A stretch of DNA of 64,000 nt. Source: an uncultured Blautia sp. (GTDB lineage: Bacteria > Bacillota > Clostridia > Lachnospirales > Lachnospiraceae). The notes beneath the pieces were generated by a model that was not told where the DNA came from, did no database searches, and worked only from the letters and a program-made list of their open reading frames with translations. Positions within the stretch are counted from its first letter, which is position 1. Each line of letters opens with the position of its first letter. The DNA is taken from contig USDN01000001.1 of assembly GCA_900553515.1 (NCBI GenBank), positions 56,455 through 120,454 on the forward strand, given 5' to 3'. Of this stretch, positions 1 to 8,521 are shown piece after piece. A program made the translations under genes and the position numbers.

Positions 1-356
1 TGAAATATTCCTTTAATTCCTACACTATGGACAGAACAGCTTTGGCAGCGGGTGCTGCTTCTGTAAAAAATCAGGAATATTTTAAGAAAACCTGTCGTAA
101 GATTATAGAAACAAGGGAATGGACAAAAAAGGAACTAAAGGCGTTGGGCTTTCATTTTGAGGATTCTATGGCAAATTTTATTTTTGCCTCCCATGAAAGC
201 TGTCCGGCAGAAGAACTGTTCCAGGCTTTGCGCAGCCGTCATATTTACGTAAGGTATTTCCCAAAGGGACGTACTTCAAATCATTTGAGGATAACAATAG
301 GAACTCAGAAGGAAATGGAGATTCTGATTGCATTTTTGAAGGAGTACCTGAAATAA
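1..356 (+). CDS. hisC: Histidinol-phosphate aminotransferase, C-terminal part (cut by window edge)
   Basis: The reading frame is open from base 3 at the left edge to the stop, so only about the last 117 residues are present. They carry the class I/II PLP aminotransferase end: FNSYTMDR (the small-domain return region typical of HisC), then a NFIF stretch and the substrate-carboxylate Arg region HLRITIGT. HisC transfers an amino group from glutamate to imidazole-acetol phosphate in histidine biosynthesis. The PLP lysine lies upstream of the window. An internal ATG at 27 is part of the domain, not a start. The related CobD or other subfamily I aminotransferases are possible, but the C-terminal motif set fits HisC best. 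Confidence 0.85.
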   Translation, partial: KYSFNSYTMDRTALAAGAASVKNQEYFKKTCRKIIETREWTKKELKALGFHFEDSMANFIFASHESCPAEELFQALRSRHIYVRYFPKGRTSNHLRITIGTQKEMEILIAFLKEYLK

Positions 357-398
357 AAAAATACATAAGTTTTAGAAATTTACCAACAGGAGGTTTTA

Positions 399-899
399 AT
401 GGAAGTTTTAGTACAATGGTTTACAGAAAATCTGTCACAGTATATTTCAGCGGAGATGGTTGTCTTTATTATTTCTATGATCCCTATCCTGGAGCTTCGA
501 GGCGGGCTTCTGGCGGCATCACTTTTGAAGATCCCGGCAGCTACGGCGATTCCTGTGTGCATTGTGGGAAATATTATTCCGATCCCGTTTATTCTTTTGT
601 TTATCAGACAGATATTTAAGCTGATGAAAAAAACAAAACTTTTCCATAAACTGATCGTTAAGCTTGAAACCCGGGCTATGGGAAAAAGTGATCAGATTAA
701 AAAATATGAGTTTTGGGGTCTTTTATTGTTTGTAGGAATCCCTCTTCCGGGAACTGGAGCATGGACAGGTTCGTTGATTGCTTCTCTTCTGGAGGTTGAT
801 ATAAAAAAATCTTCTCTGGCCATTCTCGGAGGCATCATCATGGCAACAGTGATCATGTATGTAGTGTCTTACGGTCTGCTTGGAAATATTATCCATTGA
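399..899 (+). CDS. Small multidrug export family membrane protein (COG2426 type)
   Basis: This is a 166-residue protein with about four to five hydrophobic segments, starting at an ATG 6 bases after AGGAGG. The sequence ELRGGLLAASLLKIP near residue 32 and the GIPLPGTGAWTG motif near residue 113 are the two conserved re-entrant-like segments of the Sm_multidrug_ex family (PF06695). The family name reflects an early drug-export assignment; the transported substrate is not established. It stands alone between hisC and rho, about 40 bases after hisC. Family assignment is firm and function is not. Confidence 0.8.
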   Translation: MEVLVQWFTENLSQYISAEMVVFIISMIPILELRGGLLAASLLKIPAATAIPVCIVGNIIPIPFILLFIRQIFKLMKKTKLFHKLIVKLETRAMGKSDQIKKYEFWGLLLFVGIPLPGTGAWTGSLIASLLEVDIKKSSLAILGGIIMATVIMYVVSYGLLGNIIH

Positions 900-1211
900 T
901 CTTTTGGGGGCAGTGCCTGCAGGGTACTGTGAACGAGGTGGGAAGTAACACTTTTCACAGGGCAGTTTCACTTATAGACAGAAAAAGAGAAGTATGTTAA
1001 AATAAAATTTAGTAAAAAGAAATCTACCATATACAGGGAAAGATATCCCAAGAAAAAGACGGTTCCGGAGTTGCTGCAGATGTATAGCGGCAATCCGGAT
1101 TCTGATGTTCGTGTCGGTTCAGACAGAGTATTCCGTAAATTTTAAGATGAAAATGTAGTAAGTCCGAGGAATTAGGACATGATTTTGAAGAAAAGACTGA
1201 GGTAATTTTTT
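900..1211. other. Intergenic region before rho, with an open frame lacking a start
   Basis: This 312-base gap holds a degenerate copy of a dispersed GTTACTGT/ACAGTAAC element (923-949). It also has a frame open from 978 to the stop at 1143-1145. The frame reads like coding sequence and ends RVGSDRVFRKF. Its only ATG (1080) would give 21 residues and no ribosome site precedes it. It may be a decayed gene end. Rho translation is set by TGAGGT at about 1198. Confidence 0.3.
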
Positions 1212-2795
1212 ATGAGAGAAAAATACGAATCATTGTCACTTGCAACATTGAAAGAGTTGGCAAAGGCAAGAGGACTCAAGGGAATCTCTGCCATGCGAAA
1301 ACCAGAATTGATAGAGCGCATGCTTCAGGAAGACGAGAAAGAATCTGCCAGTGAAGACACGGAGATCAATAAAAAAGAGACAGAAGCTGAACAAAAACCT
1401 GATAATGGCGGAGAGAAACCAGCAGAGCGTCGTGAGGAGATCCCGTCCAGACATCAGAACCGGACATACAGACAGAATGGTTATGTTCAGGAAAATCGTG
1501 GCAGTTACGATAACCGCAGACGGAATAACTGGCAGGAAGACAATCGCCGGAGCTATGGCAATGGTCAGGAAGACAACCGCCGAAGTTATGGCAACGGTCA
1601 GGAGGACAATCGCCGAAGCGGCAGTCAGGAGGATGAGAATGTGATGTCTGCGGATACTGCGCAGCTTGACAGCGGTGAGAAAGCGAATGGCATCCTGGAA
1701 GTACTTCCGGATGGGTATGGATTTATCCGTTGTGAAAATTATCTTCCCGGTGAAAATGATATCTATGTTTCTCCTGCACAGATCCGTCGATTTAATTTGA
1801 AAACTGGAGATATCCTGCAGGGAAATATCCGCATCAAAACACAGGGAGAAAAGTTCAGCGCCCTTCTTTATGTGACATCTATCAATGGTTTTCATCCCAG
1901 TGAGGGACAGAAACGTTATAATTTTGAGGATATGACACCGATTTTCCCAAATGACCGTCTTAAGATGGAGCGTCCGGGCGGAAGTGTTGCCATGCGTATT
2001 GTGGATCTGATCAGCCCTATCGGCAAGGGACAGAGAGGCATGATCGTATCTCCGCCGAAAGCAGGAAAAACAACACTTTTGAAGGATGTTGCAAAATCCA
2101 TCCTCAGAAATAACGGAGACATGCACCTGATCATCCTTTTAATCGATGAACGTCCTGAGGAGGTAACTGATATTAAAGAGGCTATCCAGGGACCAAATGT
2201 AGAAGTGATCTATTCTACCTTTGATGAACTTCCGGATCATCATAAAAGGGTGTCTGAGATGGTCATTGAACGCGCGCGGCGTCTGGTTGAACATAAAAAA
2301 GACGTTACCATCCTTCTGGATTCTATTACCAGACTGGCAAGGGCCTATAACCTCTGTGTTCCTCCAAGCGGAAGAACACTTTCCGGAGGACTGGATCCGG
2401 CGGCTCTGCATATGCCAAAGAGATTTTTTGGTGCAGCCCGGAACATGCGGGAAGGAGGCAGCCTGACCATTCTTGCAACAGCTCTTGTAGATACAGGAAG
2501 CAAAATGGATGATGTGATCTATGAAGAGTTTAAAGGGACTGGAAACATGGAGCTGGTTCTTGACCGTAAGCTTCAGGAAAAAAGAGTATTTCCGGCCATC
2601 GATATCCAGAAATCCGGTACACGGCGTGAGGATCTTCTTCTTACCCAGGAGGAGCAGGAGACGGTATTCAGTATGCGTAAAGCTCTGAACAGCCTGAAAG
2701 CAGATGAGGCAGTGGAACAGATCCTGAATATGTTTTCCCGTACCCGTACTAATGAAGAATTTGTTCAGACAGCAAAAAAACAGAAATTTTTATAA
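1212..2795 (+). CDS. rho: Transcription termination factor Rho
   Basis: Rho is the hexameric RNA helicase that terminates transcription. The N-terminal Rho_N helix bundle (residues 1-45) is followed by a hydrophilic insertion (about 46-155) rich in Asn, Gln, Arg and Glu. The cold-shock-like primary RNA-binding domain begins at about 157 (GILEVLPDGYGFIR). The RecA-type motor has its P-loop PPKAGKTT near residue 281, Walker B LIILLIDERPEEV near 307 and an R-loop region around GSLTILATAL. Its 527 residues exceed the roughly 420 of E. coli Rho because of the insertion, which contains an 11-residue tandem repeat. Insertions of this kind are known in clostridial and actinobacterial Rho proteins. 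The order rho-rpmE-DUF1385-prmC-prfA is conserved in Clostridia. Confidence 0.97.
   Translation: MREKYESLSLATLKELAKARGLKGISAMRKPELIERMLQEDEKESASEDTEINKKETEAEQKPDNGGEKPAERREEIPSRHQNRTYRQNGYVQENRGSYDNRRRNNWQEDNRRSYGNGQEDNRRSYGNGQEDNRRSGSQEDENVMSADTAQLDSGEKANGILEVLPDGYGFIRCENYLPGENDIYVSPAQIRRFNLKTGDILQGNIRIKTQGEKFSALLYVTSINGFHPSEGQKRYNFEDMTPIFPNDRLKMERPGGSVAMRIVDLISPIGKGQRGMIVSPPKAGKTTLLKDVAKSILRNNGDMHLIILLIDERPEEVTDIKEAIQGPNVEVIYSTFDELPDHHKRVSEMVIERARRLVEHKKDVTILLDSITRLARAYNLCVPPSGRTLSGGLDPAALHMPKRFFGAARNMREGGSLTILATALVDTGSKMDDVIYEEFKGTGNMELVLDRKLQEKRVFPAIDIQKSGTRREDLLLTQEEQETVFSMRKALNSLKADEAVEQILNMFSRTRTNEEFVQTAKKQKFL
1533..1619 (+). repeat. 33-bp in-frame tandem repeat inside rho
   Basis: There are two full copies (1533-1565 and 1566-1598) and a partial third (1599-1619) of a 33-base unit encoding QEDNRRSYGNG. 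Copies differ mainly at third codon positions. The repeat lies in the disordered insertion, so copy number could vary between strains without breaking the frame. Confidence 0.9.
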
Positions 2796-2800
2796 ACGAC

Positions 2801-2829
2801 TTGCATTTATTCCAGGGGTATGTTATAAT
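2801..2829 (+). promoter_or_regulatory. Promoter for rpmE
   Basis: TTGCAT at 2801-2806 and TATAAT at 2824-2829 are separated by 17 bases, with a TG one base before the -10. This is a near-ideal housekeeping sigma promoter directly after the rho stop codon. Confidence 0.8.
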
Positions 2830-2909
2830 CAGAAAGCTGTAAAATAATAAATTCGTCTAATCAAATACGAATAGAAAATAATAGAAAGAAATACAGAGAG
2901 GTGAAAATC

Positions 2910-3113
2910 ATGCGCGAAGGAATCCATCCGAACTATCATCAGGCAACTGTAACCTGCAACTGTGGAAACACATTTGTAACAGGTTCTACAAAAGAAGATA
3001 TCCATGTGGAGATCTGCTCCAAATGCCATCCGTTCTACACTGGTCAGCAGAAGGCTGCTCAGGCTCGCGGACGTATCGACAAGTTCAACAGAAAATACGG
3101 CTTAAACAAATAA
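2910..3113 (+). CDS. rpmE: 50S ribosomal protein bL31 (zinc-binding form)
   Basis: This is a 67-residue large-subunit ribosomal protein. The start is placed at ATG 2910 (MREGIHPNY, the normal L31 N-terminus), 7 to 10 bases after AGAGAGG; an in-frame GTG at 2901 overlaps the ribosome site and is unlikely. Cysteines in CNCG and CSKC form the zinc site of the C+ type, the form replaced by C- paralogues under zinc limitation. It has its own promoter and a hairpin downstream. Confidence 0.95.
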   Translation: MREGIHPNYHQATVTCNCGNTFVTGSTKEDIHVEICSKCHPFYTGQQKAAQARGRIDKFNRKYGLNK

Positions 3114-3137
3114 TTGAACATTAAGAGAAATGTGAGT

Positions 3138-3167
3138 ACAGGTTGAGGTTGGGAAATCTCAACCTGT
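3138..3167 (+). terminator. Hairpin after rpmE
   Basis: A perfect 10-bp stem (3138-3147 with 3158-3167, ACAGGTTGAG/CTCAACCTGT) has a 10-base loop. It is followed by CTTTGCTTT, a weak U-rich tail. It is probably a partial terminator letting some transcription pass into the DUF1385 gene. Confidence 0.6.
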
Positions 3168-3192
3168 CTTTGCTTTACAACGGAGATTTTAT

Positions 3193-4185
3193 ATGCAGAA
3201 CAGATCATCAAATATCGGCGGTCAGGCAGTCATGGAAGGAATCATGATGCGGCACAAAGACAAATATTCTATCGGTGTCCGCCGTCCTGACGGAGGAATA
3301 GAACTTAAGGTAGAAGATTATAAATGCACCTTCGGGAAAGCTGCTTTTCTTCGTAAACCTGTCATCAGAGGCGTGGTAAGCTTTGTGGACGGTCTTGTGA
3401 TCGGAACAAAATGTCTGATGTATTCTGCAGAAATAGCAGGAGACGAAGAGGATGAGAAGGAAGCGGCTAAGAACGCTCATCTTACAGAGGAGCAGCGTCA
3501 GGCAAAGAAAGAAAAAGAAGATAAACAGTTTAAATGGCTTCTTTATGGAACAGTAGCACTTTCTATTGTATTGTCCGTGGCAGCTTTTATGCTGCTTCCC
3601 TACGCTATCGCCAGTCTTCTGAATAAAGTAGGGGCATCAGAAGTGATCGTTACCATTGCAGAGGCTTTTGTAAAGCTTGCTTTGTTTATGGGATACATGC
3701 TTCTTGTTTCACGGATGAAAGATATCCAGAGAACTTTTATGTATCACGGGGCGGAGCATAAATGTATCAACTGTGTGGAAAACGGAATGCCGCTTACCGT
3801 AGAGAACGTAATGAAAAGTTCCAGACAGCATAAACGATGCGGAACCAGCTTTTTATTTCTGGTAATGCTGGTGAGTATTTTCCTTCATTTTATCTTTGTA
3901 CTGGTACCGTTTTACTGGGTGAGACTGCTGGGGCGTCTTCTTATGGTACCGATTGTTGCCGGCATTTCTTTTGAAATGATCCAGTGGGCAGGAAGAAGCG
4001 ATAACAAAATCGCTGCGTTTCTGAGCAAACCGGGACTTGCCATGCAGAAGCTGACGACCATAGAACCTACGGAAGATATGGTGGAGGTTGCGATTGCTGC
4101 AGTAGAGGCAGTATTTGACTGGAAAAAGTATTTAAAAGAAGAATTCGGCTGGGAGCCGGGAGAAGAGGCAGATGAAAACGTTTGA
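3193..4185 (+). CDS. DUF1385 family membrane protein (YqhQ-like)
   Basis: The 330-residue protein opens with IGGQAVMEGIMMR, the hallmark of the DUF1385/YqhQ family. A charged segment lies around residues 85-115. Two hydrophobic hairpins follow (about 117-140 and 152-175), then YHGAEHKCIN, and further membrane segments near 220-265. The role is unknown; in Bacilli yqhQ also lies near translation genes. Its end overlaps prmC by 14 bases, which suggests translational coupling in a prmC-prfA transcript. The ribosome site CGGAG is modest. Confidence 0.85.
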   Translation: MQNRSSNIGGQAVMEGIMMRHKDKYSIGVRRPDGGIELKVEDYKCTFGKAAFLRKPVIRGVVSFVDGLVIGTKCLMYSAEIAGDEEDEKEAAKNAHLTEEQRQAKKEKEDKQFKWLLYGTVALSIVLSVAAFMLLPYAIASLLNKVGASEVIVTIAEAFVKLALFMGYMLLVSRMKDIQRTFMYHGAEHKCINCVENGMPLTVENVMKSSRQHKRCGTSFLFLVMLVSIFLHFIFVLVPFYWVRLLGRLLMVPIVAGISFEMIQWAGRSDNKIAAFLSKPGLAMQKLTTIEPTEDMVEVAIAAVEAVFDWKKYLKEEFGWEPGEEADENV

Positions 4186-5065
4186 GAAACTTTTCAGAGA
4201 CGGGTGTCTGATCCTGGAAAAGGCAGGGATAGAAGAAGCCAGGCTGGATGCCTGGCTCCTTCTGGAATATGTGACGGGAAAAAACAGAGCCTGGTATTTT
4301 GCACATGGCGATGAAAAGGTGCAGGAGGAAGAAGCCAGGCAGTATGAGGAATTGTGCAGAAAGCGCTCCTGTCATATTCCACTTCAGCATCTGACCCAAA
4401 ATGCCTGTTTTATGGGATACGATTTTTATGTAGATGAAAATGTTCTTGTTCCAAGACAGGATACAGAGACACTTGTAGAGGAGGCGCTGAAGCTTCTTAA
4501 AAATCAGCAGGCACCTTCTGTTCTTGACATGTGTACAGGTTCCGGATGTATTTTACTGAGTATTCTGAAAGAGATTCCGGAAGCCAGCGGAGTGGGGGCA
4601 GATCTTTCTGAGGCTGCTCTTAAGGTGGCAAAAAAGAACGCAGAGAGGCTTCAGGTGCAGGATCGGGCGTTTTTTACACACAGCGACCTGTTTTCCGGAG
4701 AATATTTTACACAAAACGGTAGCAGGAAACAGACAGAATATGATATGCTTATCTCGAATCCGCCTTATATAGCTACGGAAGAGATACAGAAGCTTATGGA
4801 AGAGGTACGTCTTCATGATCCTTATATGGCTTTGGACGGAAAAGAGGATGGACTGTATTTTTACCGCAGTATCACTGCCCGGTGCAGCAGATACCTGAAA
4901 CCAGGCGGCTGGCTTCTCTATGAAATCGGTTACGATCAGGGCAGTTCTGTATCTGATATCATGGAAGAGGCAGGATTTGATCATGTTAAAGTAAAGAAAG
5001 ACCTGGCAGGTCTTGATCGTGTGGTATTGGGACAGAAAAATAAACGGGAGGAACAGAATGTTTGA
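4172..5065 (+). CDS. prmC: Peptide chain release factor N5-glutamine methyltransferase
   Basis: PrmC methylates the glutamine of the GGQ loop in RF1 and RF2, using S-adenosylmethionine, to raise peptide release. The helical N-terminal domain (about 1-85) precedes a Rossmann methyltransferase domain with VLDMCTGSGCI (SAM loop, near residue 117) and the NPPY motif near residue 195 that holds the substrate glutamine. The length of 297 residues is normal. It overlaps the DUF1385 gene upstream and prfA downstream by 8 bases, so enzyme and substrate are cotranslated. Confidence 0.95.
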   Translation: MKTFEKLFRDGCLILEKAGIEEARLDAWLLLEYVTGKNRAWYFAHGDEKVQEEEARQYEELCRKRSCHIPLQHLTQNACFMGYDFYVDENVLVPRQDTETLVEEALKLLKNQQAPSVLDMCTGSGCILLSILKEIPEASGVGADLSEAALKVAKKNAERLQVQDRAFFTHSDLFSGEYFTQNGSRKQTEYDMLISNPPYIATEEIQKLMEEVRLHDPYMALDGKEDGLYFYRSITARCSRYLKPGGWLLYEIGYDQGSSVSDIMEEAGFDHVKVKKDLAGLDRVVLGQKNKREEQNV

Positions 5066-6134
5066 TAAATTAGAGGATCTTCTGATCCGTTTTGACGAGG
5101 TTCTCAATGAGCTGGGAGAGCCGGGGGTTACAGATAACCAGGAACGTTTCCAGAAGCTTATGAAAGAACAAAGTGATCTGCAGCCTATTGTGGATGCTTA
5201 TAAAGAATATAAAGAAAATAAAGAAACAATCCAGGACAGCCTTTCCATGCTGGAAGAGGAAAAGGATGAGGAAATGCGGGAAATGCTCAAAGAGGAGCTT
5301 TCTGATGCAAAGAAGAGAGTAGAAGAACTGGAGCATGAGATCAAGATTCTGCTTCTTCCAAAAGACCCGAATGACAGCAAAAACGTTATTGTGGAGATCC
5401 GTGCAGGTGCAGGCGGAGATGAGGCAGCGCTTTTTGCGGCTGAGATCTACCGTATGTATGTGAAATATGCAGAAAGTCTCCGTTGGAAAACAGAGATGAT
5501 GAGCCTGAATGAAAACGGTATCGGCGGCTTTAAAGAGGTTACATTTATGATCCAGGGACAGGGGGCATATTCCCGTCTGAAGTACGAAAGCGGTGTTCAT
5601 CGTGTACAGCGTGTGCCTGAAACTGAGTCAGGCGGAAGAATCCATACCTCTACCTGTACAGTTGCCATCATGCCGGAGGCGGAAGAGATCGACTTCCATC
5701 TGGATATGAACGATTGTAAATTTGATGTGTTCCGTGCATCCGGAAATGGAGGACAGTGTGTCAATACCACAGACTCAGCAGTCCGTCTGACACATATCCC
5801 AACAGGAATCGTAATTTCCTGTCAGGATGAGAAATCACAGCTTAAAAATAAGGACAAAGCTTTGAAGGTACTTCGTTCACGGCTTTATGAGATGGAGATT
5901 GCCAGGCAGCATGATGCGGAGGCAGAGGCAAGGAGAAGCCAGATCGGAACAGGAGACCGTTCCGAAAAGATCCGTACCTATAATTTCCCTCAGGGACGTG
6001 TGACAGATCACAGGATCAAGCTTACCCTGCACCGTCTGGACAGTATCCTGGGCGGTGATCTCAGCGAGATTATTGACAGCCTGATCGCGGCAGACCAGGC
6101 GGCTAAACTTGCAAACTTAAATGATGAACAGTAA
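5058..6134 (+). CDS. prfA: Peptide chain release factor 1
   Basis: RF1 reads UAA and UAG stop codons and triggers peptide hydrolysis. The start is ATG 5058, directly after GGGAGGAAC; the frame extends further upstream inside prmC, but residues before MFDKLEDL do not belong to the family. Its 358 residues match the usual length. The recognition tripeptide region reads RVPETES (PxT type, which marks RF1 rather than RF2), and the catalytic GGQ lies near residue 230 within GNGGQCVNT. The residue after GGQ is Cys, where most RF1 proteins have His. Confidence 0.96.
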   Translation: MFDKLEDLLIRFDEVLNELGEPGVTDNQERFQKLMKEQSDLQPIVDAYKEYKENKETIQDSLSMLEEEKDEEMREMLKEELSDAKKRVEELEHEIKILLLPKDPNDSKNVIVEIRAGAGGDEAALFAAEIYRMYVKYAESLRWKTEMMSLNENGIGGFKEVTFMIQGQGAYSRLKYESGVHRVQRVPETESGGRIHTSTCTVAIMPEAEEIDFHLDMNDCKFDVFRASGNGGQCVNTTDSAVRLTHIPTGIVISCQDEKSQLKNKDKALKVLRSRLYEMEIARQHDAEAEARRSQIGTGDRSEKIRTYNFPQGRVTDHRIKLTLHRLDSILGGDLSEIIDSLIAADQAAKLANLNDEQ

Positions 6135-6196
6135 CTGGTCATCAGTTGAGAAATATAAGCGTCAGAAATACTGACAATGATATATGGAGGAGAAAA

Positions 6197-7114
6197 ATGA
6201 AAAAAACAGCACTTGTAATTATGGCAGCAGGAATCGGAAGCCGTTTTGGCAAAGGTATCAAACAGCTTGCACCGGTAGGACCAAACGGTGAGATCATTAT
6301 GGATTATTCTATCCATGATGCATTGGAGGCGGGATTTAACAAAGTTGTATTCATTATCAGAAAGGATCTTGAAGAAGAGTTCCGTACCGTAATCGGCAAC
6401 AGAATCGAGAAGATCACAGAAGTAGAATATGCGTTCCAGGCGCTGGAGGATCTTCCGGAGGGATTTGAGAAGCCGGCAGACAGAACAAAGCCCTGGGGAA
6501 CAGGCCAGGCTGTCCTTGCAGCTAAAAAAGTCCTTTCTGAGCCGTTTATGGTCATCAACGCAGATGATTACTATGGAAAAGAAGCATATGTAAAAGTCCA
6601 TGATTATCTGGTACAGGAGCAGGAAGCGGATGGTGTTATGCATATCTGCATGGCAGGTTTCCGTCTTGGAAATACATTAAGTGACAACGGAAGTGTTACC
6701 AGAGGCATCTGCCATATTGAAGACGGAGCGCTTACCGGAGTTACAGAAACTCATGATATTTATAAAACAGAAAACGGAGCAGAAACAAGAAGTGAGGACG
6801 GTCAGGCAGCAGAGCTTGATGTAAACAGTCTTGTATCCATGAATATGTGGGGACTGACTCCGGAATTTATGGATGTTCTGGAAAAAGGCTTTGTGGAGTT
6901 TTTAAGTGAGATCAAGCCGGGAGATATTAAGAAAGAATATCTTCTTCCGGAAATGATCGACCGCCTGATCAAGGCTGGACAGGCAAAAGTAGACGTTCTT
7001 GAAACAAAGGATACCTGGTTTGGCGTTACTTATCAGGAAGATAAGGCTTCCGTGACAGCAGCCTTTGAAAAGCTTGTAAAGGACGGAGTGTATCCAGAAA
7101 ACCTTTATAAATAA
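6197..7114 (+). CDS. Sugar nucleotidyltransferase family protein
   Basis: This is a 305-residue protein of the NTP_transferase (PF00483) type. The N-terminal MAAGIGSRFGKGIKQL is the nucleotide-binding G-x-G-x-R loop with a following Lys. GTGQAVLAAK near residue 95 contacts nucleotide, and INADDYYG near 118 supplies the metal-binding Asp. The start follows GGAGG by 6 bases. These enzymes couple sugar 1-phosphates to NTPs. It lies just before glmM, which suggests a link to amino-sugar or envelope precursors, but GlmU itself has a longer C-terminal acetyltransferase domain missing here. The exact sugar is unknown. Confidence 0.75.
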   Translation: MKKTALVIMAAGIGSRFGKGIKQLAPVGPNGEIIMDYSIHDALEAGFNKVVFIIRKDLEEEFRTVIGNRIEKITEVEYAFQALEDLPEGFEKPADRTKPWGTGQAVLAAKKVLSEPFMVINADDYYGKEAYVKVHDYLVQEQEADGVMHICMAGFRLGNTLSDNGSVTRGICHIEDGALTGVTETHDIYKTENGAETRSEDGQAAELDVNSLVSMNMWGLTPEFMDVLEKGFVEFLSEIKPGDIKKEYLLPEMIDRLIKAGQAKVDVLETKDTWFGVTYQEDKASVTAAFEKLVKDGVYPENLYK

Positions 7115-7165
7115 AGAAGCAGCAGTCTGTATCGGCCTGCAGGAGCAGGCAAAGGAGGAATTATT

Positions 7166-8512
7166 ATGGGAAAATATTTTGGAACTGATGGATTTCGCGG
7201 TGAAGCAAATGTGCAGCTGACAGTAGATCATGCCTTTAAGGTAGGACGTTATGTAGGATGGTACTATGGACGTGACCATAAGGCAAAGATCGTAATCGGT
7301 AAGGATACCAGACGCAGCAGTTATATGTTTGAGTATGCACTGGTAGCAGGACTGACTGCTTCCGGAGCAGATGCATATCTTCTTCATGTAACAACTACTC
7401 CAAGTGTTTCTTATGTAGTGCGTACAGAAGATTTTGACTGTGGCATCATGATTTCTGCAAGCCATAATCCCTTTACAGATAACGGTATCAAGCTTCTGAA
7501 TGGTAACGGACAGAAGATTGAGGCAGAGGTTGAAGCAAGGATCGAGGCTTATCTGGATGGAAGACTGGAGGAGCTTCCCCTTGCAACAGGAGAAGATATT
7601 GGAAGGACAGTAGATTTTGCTTCCGGAAGAAACCGCTATATCGGTTATCTGATCTCCATTCCATGCCGTGATTTCAAAAACATCCGTGTGGGTCTGGACT
7701 GTTCCAACGGAAGTTCTTCTGCTATTGCAAAGAGCGTTTTTGACGCCCTTCGTGCAAAGACTTATGTGATTAATAATGATCCTGATGGAACGAACATCAA
7801 CACAAACTGCGGATCCACTCATATTGAGGTACTTCAGAGATATGTTGTGGAAAAAGGTCTGGATATTGGTTTTGCCTATGATGGTGATGCTGACCGCTGT
7901 ATCGCAGTGGATCACAGAGGAAATATCATTGACGGTGACAAGATCCTGTATGTATGTGGAAAATACATGAAAGAAAAAGGCAAACTGAACGGAAACACAG
8001 TAGTGACTACAGTTATGTCTAATATGGGTCTGTACAAAGCTCTGGAAAAAGAAGGCATCGACTATGAGCAGACAGCGGTGGGAGATAAATATGTAGCAGA
8101 AAATATGCTGGAAAATAATTACAGCATCGGAGGCGAACAGTCCGGTCACATTATTTTCAGTAAATATGCTGCAACAGGAGATGGAATCCTGACCTCTCTG
8201 ATGATCATGGAAGCATGTGTGGAGAAAAAATCTACACTTTGTGATCTGGCAAAAGAGATGAAAGTTTATCCTCAGATCCTGAGAAATGTCCGTGTGGCGG
8301 ATAAAGTGGCAGCAAGAGAGAATCCCAAGGTAAAGGCAGCTGTGGAGGCAGCGGCAAGAGCATTAGGGACAGATGGACGTATCCTTGTAAGAGAAAGCGG
8401 TACAGAGCCGCTGATCCGTGTTATGGTAGAGGCAGGAACAGAGGATATCTGTGCAGAGCATGTGAACAATGTAGTAAAAGTAATTGAATCTGAAGGACTT
8501 ATTGTAGAATAA
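7166..8512 (+). CDS. glmM: Phosphoglucosamine mutase (phosphohexomutase family)
   Basis: The enzyme interconverts glucosamine 6- and 1-phosphate on the way to UDP-GlcNAc and peptidoglycan. The 448-residue protein begins with KYFGTDGFRG, typical of GlmM. The phosphorylated serine is in ISASHNP (near residue 98), the Mg loop is DGDADRC (near 237), the sugar-specificity loop is GEQSGH (near 322), and the phosphate-binding loop is RESGTEPLIRVM near 410. GEQSGH rather than GEMSGH supports the GlmM subgroup over phosphomannomutase. It has a strong AAAGGAGG site and is followed 9 bases later by the lipoprotein gene. Confidence 0.92.
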   Translation: MGKYFGTDGFRGEANVQLTVDHAFKVGRYVGWYYGRDHKAKIVIGKDTRRSSYMFEYALVAGLTASGADAYLLHVTTTPSVSYVVRTEDFDCGIMISASHNPFTDNGIKLLNGNGQKIEAEVEARIEAYLDGRLEELPLATGEDIGRTVDFASGRNRYIGYLISIPCRDFKNIRVGLDCSNGSSSAIAKSVFDALRAKTYVINNDPDGTNINTNCGSTHIEVLQRYVVEKGLDIGFAYDGDADRCIAVDHRGNIIDGDKILYVCGKYMKEKGKLNGNTVVTTVMSNMGLYKALEKEGIDYEQTAVGDKYVAENMLENNYSIGGEQSGHIIFSKYAATGDGILTSLMIMEACVEKKSTLCDLAKEMKVYPQILRNVRVADKVAARENPKVKAAVEAAARALGTDGRILVRESGTEPLIRVMVEAGTEDICAEHVNNVVKVIESEGLIVE

Positions 8513-8521
8513 GGAAGATAC

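Noticed and set aside
1533..1619. CRISPR-like repeat array
   Set aside because: Repeats are directly adjacent without spacers and lie in frame inside rho.
6902..8149. Minus-strand frame of about 415 codons opposite glmM
   Set aside because: Antisense shadow of a well-conserved gene; no family-like motifs.
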